A model generated the notes under the pieces. It did no database searches, had not been told where the DNA came from, and was given only the letters and a program-made list of their open reading frames with translations. The translations under genes were made by a program, and so were the position numbers. DNA of 21,421 nt from CAKUIA01 sp034180465 (GTDB lineage: Bacteria; Verrucomicrobiota; Verrucomicrobiia; Opitutales; Intestinicryptomonadaceae): positions 1 through 21,421 of the forward strand of contig JAXFOH010000135.1 of assembly GCA_034180465.1 (NCBI GenBank), given 5' to 3'. Below, piece after piece: positions 1-7,508 of the stretch; positions within the stretch are counted from its first letter, which is position 1, and the number at the start of each line of letters is the position of its first letter.

Positions 1-675
1 GAAAGCGATGCCATAGAGCTTGCCGACTGCTTTGTAGACTGGATAGATTCCGATTCAAACCCGCGCCTAAAGGGGGCCGAAACAGACGATTACGACCGCA
101 ACGCCCCAAAGCCGCCAAACCGAAACATAAGGGATTTTTACGAATTAAGATTTATAAAAAATTTCGACAAATATTTTTTTGACGAAAACGGGCGCGAAAA
201 CGACAACTATAAATTGTTTGTGCAGAACACCTCTTTAGAGCTTTTCGAAAAAATAAATGTAAACACGGCATCGGCGTTCATTATAGAAAGCTTCTATAAA
301 AAACAGGACAAAGAGCTGGACGCCTCGCTTATGGACGCTATAAAAGGCATAGGAGTGCCGGTGGAAAACGGTATAACGTGGGTGCGCAATTTTAGCGACT
401 TGCAAAACAGGGGCGCAGAATTTTTATCGAGCGGCTTTGCGTGCGAAAGCTCGCTGCTTAAAATTTCGGTAAAAGTTTCGCGCGGGGCGGCGTTTTTCGA
501 GCTTTGCGCCTACTACGGCGAAGAACCAAAAAGCTCCATGTCGCAAACGTCTACTAAGCGCAATTCGCGAACAAAGGGTGGCTCTTCGGGTTCGCGTACG
601 CGCCAGGGCAATTTAAATTCCAAAGTGGGTGCAAAAATTTTGAGAATTTCGGAATATTCTTCGGAATGTTATTGA
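1..675 (+). CDS. gspK: Type II secretion minor pseudopilin GspK, C-terminal part (5' end outside window)
   Basis: The frame is open from base 1 and stops at 673-675, giving 224 residues. GspK is the large minor pseudopilin that caps the T2SS pseudopilus in the periplasm. The visible part holds hallmarks of the GspK SAM-like domain: LADCFVDWIDSDSNPR, then KGAETDDY, a proline/asparagine stretch and DFYELRFIKNF. INVNTAS follows at about residues 83-89, matching the usual 'N-(V/I)-N-T-A' helix-hairpin segment. The last 50 residues are rich in Ser, Thr, Lys, Arg and Gly and look like a disordered tail, which is unusual for the family. The start codon, N-terminal methylation motif and membrane helix lie upstream of the window. 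A PilT-type ATPase begins 34 nt downstream, so both probably belong to a type II secretion / type IV pilus-like cluster. Confidence 0.85.
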   Translation, partial: ESDAIELADCFVDWIDSDSNPRLKGAETDDYDRNAPKPPNRNIRDFYELRFIKNFDKYFFDENGRENDNYKLFVQNTSLELFEKINVNTASAFIIESFYKKQDKELDASLMDAIKGIGVPVENGITWVRNFSDLQNRGAEFLSSGFACESSLLKISVKVSRGAAFFELCAYYGEEPKSSMSQTSTKRNSRTKGGSSGSRTRQGNLNSKVGAKILRISEYSSECY

Positions 676-709
676 AAGCCGTTTTTTTAACAATATACAT
701 TTATGCCAT

Positions 710-1765
710 ATGAACGAGACGCTTGACGGAATAATAAAGTACGGGATTGCACACAGTGCTTCCGACATACACATTTGCAACGGTGAAGTTGTTAGATATA
801 GGGTAGACAACAACATTGTTTCGCCGTTTGAATCGTGCGTAAATTCCGACAGAATTGTTCAGGAAATTTTGTCGTATTTGCCGAACGAGATCTTCCGCCA
901 AAAGCTGCAAGCAACCTATGACGACGGCAACGAAATAGACTTTTCGCTTGAATTTTGCCAAAACCGCCTAAGGGTTAACGCCTTTAGAGCCTTTACGGGC
1001 GACAATGTTGCAATAAGAATTATAGAAAAACACATTTTAACTCCGCGCGAAATAGGCCTGCCAGAAGGTTTTGTTAATTTAAGCCGCAGGGCAAACGGCA
1101 TTATAATTATTGCAGGGGCGAGCGGCTCGGGAAAAAGCACAACGCTTGCTTCGCTTATAGAGCTTGCAAACAACGAGCGCAACCTTCACATAATTACAAT
1201 AGAAGATCCAGTAGAATATGTGTTTGAGAGCAAGAAATGCCTTATAAACCAAAGGCAGGTTGGTTTGCATACAAAAAGCTTTGCATCGGGGTTAAGATCG
1301 GCGTTAAGGGAAGATCCCGACATTATTATGATTGGCGAAATGCGCGACCAAGACACCGTAAGGGCCGCAATGAAACTTGCTGAAACGGGGCACTTGGTCT
1401 TGGCCACAATGCACACTTCAAGCTCTTCGGGGTGCATAGAAAGAATTATAGACTATTTTGCCCCCGAAGAACAAAGGCAAATAAGAACGGTATTGGCAGA
1501 CGTTCTTTTGGGAGTTTTAATACAGTCGCTCATTCCCGCAAAAAACTCGACGCGCAAAGCGGCATTCGAATTTTTAATTTCGAACGCAGCGGTAAAAAAC
1601 CTTATAAGGGAATCGAAGACGAATATGATTCAAAATGTCCTGCAAACTTCGTCGAATATGGGAATGCTTACAATGAAGGAAAGCTACGCGCGCCTGGTGC
1701 AAAAGGGCGTAATTACACTTGAAAATGCAAGGAAGTATTACCCCAACGGAGAGTTTGCTTTGTAG
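710..1765 (+). CDS. PilT-like type IV pilus / type II secretion ATPase
   Basis: The 351-residue protein is a hexameric secretion ATPase of the PilT/GspE superfamily, acting on the cytoplasmic face of a pilus or pseudopilus machine. Visible motifs are Walker A GASGSGKST (136-144), the Asp box ITIEDPVEY (162-170), Walker B DPDIIMIGEMRD (203 onward) and the His box TGHLVLATMHTSS (226 onward). Length, the short N-terminal PAS-like domain opening with ASDIHI, and the C-terminal SYARLVQKGVITLENA pattern fit PilT (retraction ATPase). GspE is longer and carries a tetracysteine zinc motif, which is absent here. The ATG at 710 has no clear Shine-Dalgarno sequence but is the first start after gspK, 34 nt away, and the conserved N-terminus begins right after it. 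It could power the T2SS in place of GspE or be a true retraction motor; sequence alone does not decide. A terminator follows. Confidence 0.85.
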   Translation: MNETLDGIIKYGIAHSASDIHICNGEVVRYRVDNNIVSPFESCVNSDRIVQEILSYLPNEIFRQKLQATYDDGNEIDFSLEFCQNRLRVNAFRAFTGDNVAIRIIEKHILTPREIGLPEGFVNLSRRANGIIIIAGASGSGKSTTLASLIELANNERNLHIITIEDPVEYVFESKKCLINQRQVGLHTKSFASGLRSALREDPDIIMIGEMRDQDTVRAAMKLAETGHLVLATMHTSSSSGCIERIIDYFAPEEQRQIRTVLADVLLGVLIQSLIPAKNSTRKAAFEFLISNAAVKNLIRESKTNMIQNVLQTSSNMGMLTMKESYARLVQKGVITLENARKYYPNGEFAL

Positions 1766-1796
1766 AAAAGATTTTTTGGCATTTGTGCATAAAACA

Positions 1797-1826
1797 AAAA
1801 CGCACCGGTAAATTTCGGTGCGTTTT
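1797..1826. terminator. Bidirectional rho-independent terminator
   Basis: A perfect 7-bp stem CGCACCG (1801-1807) / CGGTGCG (1816-1822) with an 8-nt loop is flanked by AAAA on the left and TTTT on the right. It therefore gives a hairpin plus T-run on both strands. It sits between the convergent PilT-like gene (plus) and GH110-like gene (minus) and can end both transcripts. Confidence 0.85.
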
Positions 1827-1843
1827 GTGTTCTGTTGGCGTTG

Positions 1844-4345
1844 TTAATCTTTTGCGTGTTTTTGGTTATTTTCCGTTTTTTTGCGTTCTGGGAACATATC
1901 TTTTAGCTCTACAACAAAGCCCTTATTGTTTTTTAACTCTATCTGTTTTTCGGGAATGTCTAATCCTACGGCAATTACGCCAGGTTTTCCGTTTTTATCT
2001 TTATAGGTATTGTTTTTGAATACCGCGTTTTCTACGCCTGCAACAAAATTTACAACGTTTGTGTTCCAAGTTCTTGTGGGAACGCGCCAAGGCTTAACTT
2101 CTGTGTTTGTGCAAAAGTCGCTTATAAAATTGTCTTTAACAACAAGGTTTTTAACGCTTGCAAACAACATCGCGCTGTTCGCTCCGCCCAAAATTTTGTT
2201 GTTCGAAATTTCTACATTGCTGTGCACAGGCCAGTTTAGCACTTCGCCCTGACTTAGGCCGTCGTTAATCTCTTTTACCGCGCCTTCGGCCGAAACAATT
2301 ATTACGGCGGGCAGGTTTCTATGCCCGTTAATTTTGCTGTTTATAAAGCTGCAACGGCGCACAACAACGTTGCTGCTGGGCACGCCTTCAAACCACGGTT
2401 GCACGCAGGTGTTTAGTTGAAATCCTCCCGAATTTATAAGCTCGCAATCTTCTACGAGCATATTCGACGCCTGACAGCAGATGCGGCCTTCGCTGTCTAG
2501 CTTGCAATTGCGCATAACGATTTCGCTTGGTTGCTTTGTTGTAGAAATTATGTCGTTGGCAATGTCTGCATCTTCTGGCAAGGGTTCTTCAAACTCGACT
2601 TCTGCGCAGTGTTGCTGCCAGTTTTGCGTTATGCTTTTTATTTTGCGGTAGGCGTATTTTTTAAGGTCTTTGCGCATAAACACCAAAGTGTCGCCTGCCT
2701 TATCTTGCGGCATTTCGCCCGAATTGAACTTGGGGCTGTGCAGTTGTATTTTGTTTGGGGCTATTTGCTTTTTAATTTTATAGTAGTTGCTAAACACGTT
2801 AATAGAATCGTCTTTAGAGCCTTTTACATAGCAGTTTTTAACCAAAATTTTCCCGTAGCAGCCTAGCAGGTTTATAGCGTCGGAACTTATCGCGTAGGGC
2901 ACTTTTGAATCGGGCGCAGGGGCAATATTTACGTTTTTAATTTCTATGGAATCTAGATATTGCCCTACAATACCCATGCCCATTCCGGAATATATGTTTA
3001 TATTTTCTATCTTGTGATTTTTGGAATGGTGCAGTCTGAAAATAGAACCCGAATAGGTGTGATGGCGCAGCATAATTTCCATTCCGTTTTTTAGGGGGTC
3101 TATTGAATGCGTACACGATACCCTAATTAAATTGGGTGCAATAAGGCGGGTTTGCGAAACTTGGTAGTTTACAAACAAGCCGCCGCTTACGCTAAAAAGC
3201 CTTTCGCCATAAACTTCAGACCACGAAGGCACGCCTTCGCCGCCCTTTGGTCTGTAAACCGTGTTGTCGAATTTTAAGTCGAATTCGGATTTATCTGGGC
3301 TTATCCAAGAAACTTTGCCATAGGTAAAAAAGGGCTTGTCGTAGTCTATGTTAAAATTTTTAAAAACTACATTTTCGCAGTCTATGCTATATGCGAAGCA
3401 TTGCGTTCCCTCGAAAATAAGGAGAGAGCCTTGTCCGTCTATTTCAAGATTCCTAACATTTTTTAGCCAAAAAAGCCAGTGGCTTGGCTCCCACAAACCG
3501 CCTTTTGCCTGTGCAAAATTATATATGCCTTTTGGGAAAACAAGTTTTTTTGCCCCGTTTTTTACCGCAAAATCTAATGCATGGCGTACGGCTTTAGTGT
3601 CGTCTTTGCCGTCGCCTGCAATTGCCCCAAATTCTCTAACCGAAACTGTGCCGCCCTTTGTTATAGACGGCTTTGCCGCGCTTGCAGTTTCGTTTTGCCA
3701 AGATTGCATTTCGTTTTTATTTGGCACGCCTTGCCATAGGCGGACATTGTTTATTGTGCCGCACATTGGGTGGCTAAAGCGGCCGTTTGGGTTTGCATTG
3801 CCCAAAATAAAATCGGTTTTATAGGGGAAGGGCTTTTGCAGCAGGTTAGAAGCGCCCTCTAAAATGCCGTTTACATATAGCTTTATGCCATATTGGTTGT
3901 TGGAAGTGTCGAACACGGCAATTATTTGATAGTTTCTGCCAATCTCCATTTTGGTTTCGGAATTTACAAAAAACTTTGTTTTTCCCCCGATTTCGTAAAT
4001 TTCGTGAAAAATTCGCCCGTCTTTGTCGCAGCCGAGCATGTGGTTGTAGCCGCGCCTTGCAAAAAATGTTGCGCGATCTTTGGGGTATTCGTTTAGCTTT
4101 ACAAGCATTGCAACCGCAAACGATTCGTTAAGCTGCGGCGTGTTGTAGAACATATACGACGAATCTTGCCCCGTAAATACAAAGCCGTTTTTTTTCTCTA
4201 GCACATTTTCGCTTTTATATAGTTTGCAGCGATTTAGAACTTTGTCTTTTTGGGCAACCAAATCCATTAAAATTTCAGTTCCAAAAAGTTGCATATTTGC
4301 GATTGCAAAAACAACCGCCAAAAATACTTTGCACATACTTTTCAT
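1844..4345 (-). CDS. Secreted GH110-type alpha-1,3-galactosidase with N-terminal LamG-like domain
   Basis: The 833-residue protein opens with a signal peptide (charged start, hydrophobic residues 7-21). Residues about 50-215 look like a concanavalin A/LamG-type jelly roll with the WRLW-like strand NVRLWQG near its end. From 233 the sequence VSVREFGAIAGDGKDDT starts a right-handed parallel beta-helix. It matches GH110 family features as I know them: VRNLEIDGQGSLLIF, NFNIDYDKPFF, and SDAINLLGCYG followed by KGSKDDSINV. Family members are exo-acting alpha-1,3-galactosidases (blood-group B and alpha-Gal epitopes). The two reported catalytic aspartates are 24 residues apart; Asp489 and Asp513 here have the same spacing. 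Activity and linkage are inferred. The gene has its own promoter and shares a terminator with the PilT-like gene. An A8 run lies near codons 51-53. Other beta-helix carbohydrate-active enzymes are the alternative. Confidence 0.78.
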   Translation of the reverse strand: MKSMCKVFLAVVFAIANMQLFGTEILMDLVAQKDKVLNRCKLYKSENVLEKKNGFVFTGQDSSYMFYNTPQLNESFAVAMLVKLNEYPKDRATFFARRGYNHMLGCDKDGRIFHEIYEIGGKTKFFVNSETKMEIGRNYQIIAVFDTSNNQYGIKLYVNGILEGASNLLQKPFPYKTDFILGNANPNGRFSHPMCGTINNVRLWQGVPNKNEMQSWQNETASAAKPSITKGGTVSVREFGAIAGDGKDDTKAVRHALDFAVKNGAKKLVFPKGIYNFAQAKGGLWEPSHWLFWLKNVRNLEIDGQGSLLIFEGTQCFAYSIDCENVVFKNFNIDYDKPFFTYGKVSWISPDKSEFDLKFDNTVYRPKGGEGVPSWSEVYGERLFSVSGGLFVNYQVSQTRLIAPNLIRVSCTHSIDPLKNGMEIMLRHHTYSGSIFRLHHSKNHKIENINIYSGMGMGIVGQYLDSIEIKNVNIAPAPDSKVPYAISSDAINLLGCYGKILVKNCYVKGSKDDSINVFSNYYKIKKQIAPNKIQLHSPKFNSGEMPQDKAGDTLVFMRKDLKKYAYRKIKSITQNWQQHCAEVEFEEPLPEDADIANDIISTTKQPSEIVMRNCKLDSEGRICCQASNMLVEDCELINSGGFQLNTCVQPWFEGVPSSNVVVRRCSFINSKINGHRNLPAVIIVSAEGAVKEINDGLSQGEVLNWPVHSNVEISNNKILGGANSAMLFASVKNLVVKDNFISDFCTNTEVKPWRVPTRTWNTNVVNFVAGVENAVFKNNTYKDKNGKPGVIAVGLDIPEKQIELKNNKGFVVELKDMFPERKKTENNQKHAKD

Positions 4346-4408
4346 TGTTTACTTAAATTTGCTGTTTTTAGATTTATAAATATAACTAAATAAACTTTTC
4401 GTTTATCG

Positions 4409-4437
4409 ATTAAATTTATCTAAAAAACACCTGTCAA
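4409..4437 (-). promoter_or_regulatory. Sigma70-type promoter for the GH110-like gene
   Basis: On the minus strand there is a perfect -35 TTGACA (4437-4432), a 17-bp spacer and -10 TTTAAT (4414-4409, one mismatch to TATAAT). The predicted start near 4402 gives a 5' leader of about 57 nt before the ATG at 4345. It lies in the AT-rich gap between waaA and the GH110-like gene. Confidence 0.7.
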
Positions 4438-4457
4438 GCAGATACAAAATGAATTTA

Positions 4458-4470
4458 TTTTTTTTTTTTT
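4458..4470. repeat. Homopolymer T13 tract (A13 on the minus strand)
   Basis: Thirteen consecutive T bases lie just after the waaA stop codon and about 20 bp upstream of the -35 box of the GH110-like gene. No hairpin precedes it on either strand, so it is not an intrinsic terminator. An A-tract here could bend DNA or vary in length by slippage. Confidence 0.8.
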
Positions 4471-4477
4471 GAAGAAT

Positions 4478-5767
4478 CTATTGCAAATTTAGCGTTTCTA
4501 GAATCGCGTTAAAGCACCTTTTAGATGCTCCTATATTCGACGTATGCCACTCTTTTGCGGCAGAGCCAATCTTTTTGCGTAAAGTTTCGTTTTTTGCAAA
4601 CTCAAGCAAATTGTTTACAACTTCGTTTGCATCTTTTGCGGGCAGGGCGGCATTTGCGTCTTTTAAGCCTTTGCATGCCGCCTTAAAGTTTGTCATATTG
4701 GGCCCGTATGTCATTGCAATCGAAAGCGCGGCGCAGTCTATAGGGGTTTGCCCGCCGTTGTTTGGCGGCAAACTTTTGCCTATAAAGGCAAAGTCTGCAA
4801 CTTGGCTTAAAATGCGCATTTCGCCCGTAGTGTCGGCAACGTAAACATCGCAGGGGAAATCTGCAATTTTTTTTGCCTTTCTAAAATTGTATTTATAGGG
4901 CGTTTTTTTAAGTACGTTTTCTATGTCGTTGCGGCGTTCTTCGTGGCGCGGTATTATAAGCAAATTGCAGCCTATATTGCTGTTTCTTATCTTTGCCAAA
5001 GCCTGCAGCAAAACTTCTTCTTCGGCAGGCCAGGTAGAAGCCCCCATCATTACAAGCGCGTCTTCGCCAAATCCCATTTGCTTTTTAAGTTCCGCCTTTT
5101 CGCTAGGTTCAAGATATTTGCTGGGAACTGTGTCGAACTTAAGGTTGCCCATTACCGAAATTTTGCTCTCGGCAATGTCAAGTTTTTTAAACCTTTCGGC
5201 CTCCGCCGAAGACGCCGTTAAAATCCTTGAAATTGGCTCAAACATGGCCCTTGCAATTTTGCCTAGCTTTGAATATCTGCCAAAAGACCTGTCCGACATT
5301 CTGGCGTTTACCAACAAGGTTTTTACGCCGCGTTTTTTAGCCTGATGCAAATGCTCCGGCCAAATTTCGCTTTCCATTAAAACGCACAAATCGGGCTTAA
5401 TTGCGTTCCAAGCCATTGCCGAAAAGGGCGCAAAGTCCCACGGGAAGATGCCTGTGTATACGCAAAGAGAATCGTATTTGTCCTTTAATATTTTATAGCC
5501 CGTGCTTGTTGTAGTTGTAATTACAAGCTCTACTTTGCCGCTTTCGCTTAAAAGCTTAACCAAAGTGCCAATGGCTTCGGTTTCGCCAACCGAAACCGCC
5601 TGAATCCAAATTCTCGGTTTTTTAGGTTTAGGCAAATTTTTATGCAAACCCAGGCGGTGCTTAAAGTCTTTTGCATAGCCGCCGCGCCTAATCATTCTCA
5701 ATGCGTAGTATGGCATTGCAATTAAAAATGCCGGCAAAAATATAAGCCTGTAAAACCAAATAAACAT
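4478..5767 (-). CDS. waaA: 3-deoxy-D-manno-octulosonic acid (Kdo) transferase
   Basis: The 429-residue protein is WaaA/KdtA, a GT30 enzyme that moves Kdo from CMP-Kdo to lipid IV-A on the inner face of the cytoplasmic membrane. Length is normal for the family. An N-terminal membrane helix (about 3-22) precedes a basic stretch. Family motifs follow: WIQAVSVGETEA with the candidate general base Glu62, PDLCVLMESEIWP (126-137), VNARMSDRS, GNLKFD, IPRHEER (272-278) and a CMP-Kdo site NNGGQTPIDCAALSI ending in GPNMTNF. The usual 'GGHN-P-EPA' is varied to GGQTPIDCA, but its position is conserved. The start follows the FabF-like stop by 4 nt with no Shine-Dalgarno sequence, so coupled translation is likely. 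It is the last gene of the operon and shows no terminator hairpin behind it. Its presence shows an LPS-type outer membrane. Confidence 0.93.
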   Translation of the reverse strand: MFIWFYRLIFLPAFLIAMPYYALRMIRRGGYAKDFKHRLGLHKNLPKPKKPRIWIQAVSVGETEAIGTLVKLLSESGKVELVITTTTSTGYKILKDKYDSLCVYTGIFPWDFAPFSAMAWNAIKPDLCVLMESEIWPEHLHQAKKRGVKTLLVNARMSDRSFGRYSKLGKIARAMFEPISRILTASSAEAERFKKLDIAESKISVMGNLKFDTVPSKYLEPSEKAELKKQMGFGEDALVMMGASTWPAEEEVLLQALAKIRNSNIGCNLLIIPRHEERRNDIENVLKKTPYKYNFRKAKKIADFPCDVYVADTTGEMRILSQVADFAFIGKSLPPNNGGQTPIDCAALSIAMTYGPNMTNFKAACKGLKDANAALPAKDANEVVNNLLEFAKNETLRKKIGSAAKEWHTSNIGASKRCFNAILETLNLQ

Positions 5768-5771
5768 TATA

Positions 5772-7037
5772 TCAGGCGTGTTCTAAAACAACAACCGCAT
5801 TTGCGCCGCCAAAGCCGCTGCTTAGCGACATCATTTTCTTTACGGGCGTGTTTATAAGCGTCTGTTGAGGAATGTTTAGCCCCTTTGCGCAGTCGTCCAT
5901 TTCGGTTATGTGCGCGGAACCGGGAACTATATTTTCCTTTAAAGAAAGTGCGCAAAATGCGGCTTCCATCACGCCTGCAAGCGAAAGCCCGTGGCCTGTA
6001 ATAGCTTTTGTGCTACTTATATAGGCTTTTGTGTTTTCGCCAAAAACTTTTCTTATTGCCTTTAATTCGGCAGCATCGCCAATAGGGGTTGAAGTTGCGT
6101 GCGCGTTTATATAGCCTATTTCTTCGGGCTTTGTGTTTGCGGAAAGCAGGGCTCTGTTAATTGCGTTTACCAAGCCTTCGCCTTCGGGGTGGGGTATTGC
6201 AACGTTGTAGCCGTCGCTTGCCTGCCCAAAGCCCGAAACTTTTGCGTAGACTGGGGCATTTCTTTGTTTTGCAAATTCCTCTTCTTCTATAATCATACAA
6301 GTTGCGCCTGCCGTGCCTACAAAGCCGTCGCGCTTTTTGTCGAAAGGTCTCGAAGCTGTCATTGGGTCTTTATTCATGCTAAGCGCGCGCATTCCAGCAA
6401 AGGGAAGAATTGTGCGAAAATCGCCGTCTTCGCCGCCTACAACTAGCATTCTTTTTTGGCGGCCGCTTGCAATTTCGTCGTAGGCAAAGCCCAAAGCATG
6501 TGTAGAGCTAGCGCACGCGCTTGCAAACCCGCACGAAGCGCCCTTAATTTTATACGCCGAAACCAAATTGTAGGAAAGCGTGCCAACAATAGAAGAAACC
6601 ACGCCCATTGGAGGGCAGCGCAAAACGCCGAATTTGTCCATTCTTTGCATGTGCGCATACAGCATTCCCGCCGAGCCAGCCGAAGCCGTATACATGCCAG
6701 TGTCCAAATTGTTGGCAATGTCGCCGGGGCTAAGGTTTGCGTCTTTCAATGCCTGTGAAACCGCGCAATAGGCATATAAAACGTGCGGGGCAAACCCCCT
6801 TAAAACTTCGCGCTTGATAGGGTATAAATCTTTGGGCCAAACCCAGTCTTCGGGGTCGGTTCCATTTGTCTGAAAATGTTTTACGGTTCCCGCGCATTTT
6901 ACGGGGATTTTTTCGTCCTGAAAATCTGGGTATAGTTCTATGCCGTTTTTCAAGTTTATAAGGCTGTCTAAAACTTCTGCCTTATCGTTGCCAATGCTTG
7001 TTATAAATCCCAGACCCGTTACTACAACGTTTTTCAT
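5772..7037 (-). CDS. Beta-ketoacyl-ACP synthase, FabF (KAS II) family
   Basis: The 421-residue protein is a decarboxylating condensing enzyme of the thiolase fold, which extends an acyl chain with malonyl-ACP. The catalytic triad is complete: Cys175 in FASACASSTHA, His313 in NAHATSTPIGDAAE and His349 in KAITGHGLSLAG. The glycine-rich C-terminal loop SSGFGGANAVVVL is also present. Residues 35-85 carry a longer, Trp- and Pro-rich insertion (around DWVWPKDLYPIKRE) than housekeeping FabF has. This suggests a specialised paralogue rather than the main fabF, though that is inference. Its ATG overlaps the TAA of the upstream FabZ-like gene (TAATG), so the two are translationally coupled and probably act on the same ACP-bound substrate. 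waaA follows after 4 nt. Confidence 0.88.
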   Translation of the reverse strand: MKNVVVTGLGFITSIGNDKAEVLDSLINLKNGIELYPDFQDEKIPVKCAGTVKHFQTNGTDPEDWVWPKDLYPIKREVLRGFAPHVLYAYCAVSQALKDANLSPGDIANNLDTGMYTASAGSAGMLYAHMQRMDKFGVLRCPPMGVVSSIVGTLSYNLVSAYKIKGASCGFASACASSTHALGFAYDEIASGRQKRMLVVGGEDGDFRTILPFAGMRALSMNKDPMTASRPFDKKRDGFVGTAGATCMIIEEEEFAKQRNAPVYAKVSGFGQASDGYNVAIPHPEGEGLVNAINRALLSANTKPEEIGYINAHATSTPIGDAAELKAIRKVFGENTKAYISSTKAITGHGLSLAGVMEAAFCALSLKENIVPGSAHITEMDDCAKGLNIPQQTLINTPVKKMMSLSSGFGGANAVVVLEHA

Positions 7038-7498
7038 TATCTTTTATAGTCGAATGTTAAACAAATTCTGTCGGCATGAGCCGCTTTTTCGCCGTTAACG
7101 TAGGCGTTTGCCGAAAATACCATAAGTGGGTGCCTTACAGCCACAACCTTTATTTCCATATCAATGGTTTCTTCGGGTTTGCAAATTCTTACGCAGCGAA
7201 TGCCGTCGCACGAAGTAAAGAAAATTTTAGAGGAGTCTACAGGGTCTGTCAGGCGTTCGTCTCCCGATTTTAAGAGATATAGCAGCCCCATTTGCCCGAT
7301 TGCCTCTATTGTGATTGAAGCGGGGAAAACGGGATTGTTCTTAAAATGGCCCTTAAGGAAAAATTCGTCGCCCCTGATTTTATACGACGAAACGACTTTG
7401 TCTTTTTCGATAACCGAATTTTCTAAAAACAGATACGGAAATTGTTGTGGCATAACCTCGGCAACTTCCTCCTTTGTAAGGGTAATTTTTGTTTCCAT
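7037..7498 (-). CDS. 3-hydroxyacyl-ACP dehydratase, FabZ-like hotdog protein
   Basis: The 153-residue hotdog-fold protein should dehydrate 3-hydroxyacyl-ACP to the trans-2-enoyl form. FabZ hallmarks are seen: MPQQFPYLFLE (the usual 'PHR-PFL-lD' region), then FFLKGHFKNNPVFPASITIEA with catalytic His51 and Glu65, 14 residues apart as in FabZ, followed by GQMG. The PHR-like motif is altered (Pro-Gln-Gln-Phe), so it may be a pathway-specific relative rather than housekeeping FabZ. A longer frame reaches upstream to 7576, but that part lies inside folE2 and has no family similarity. ATG 7498 places the conserved N-terminus correctly and leaves a 10-nt gap after folE2. The TAA overlaps the start of the ketosynthase gene by one base. 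Confidence 0.83.
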   Translation of the reverse strand: METKITLTKEEVAEVMPQQFPYLFLENSVIEKDKVVSSYKIRGDEFFLKGHFKNNPVFPASITIEAIGQMGLLYLLKSGDERLTDPVDSSKIFFTSCDGIRCVRICKPEETIDMEIKVVAVRHPLMVFSANAYVNGEKAAHADRICLTFDYKR

Positions 7499-7508
7499 AT
7501 AAAAAATG

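Noticed and set aside
3348..3824. 158-codon plus-strand open frame inside the GH110-like gene
   Set aside because: It is a shadow of a well-supported gene; composition is not protein-like.
4441..4477. Poly-T tract as a rho-independent terminator of a plus-strand transcript
   Set aside because: No hairpin precedes the tract and no plus-strand gene runs into it.
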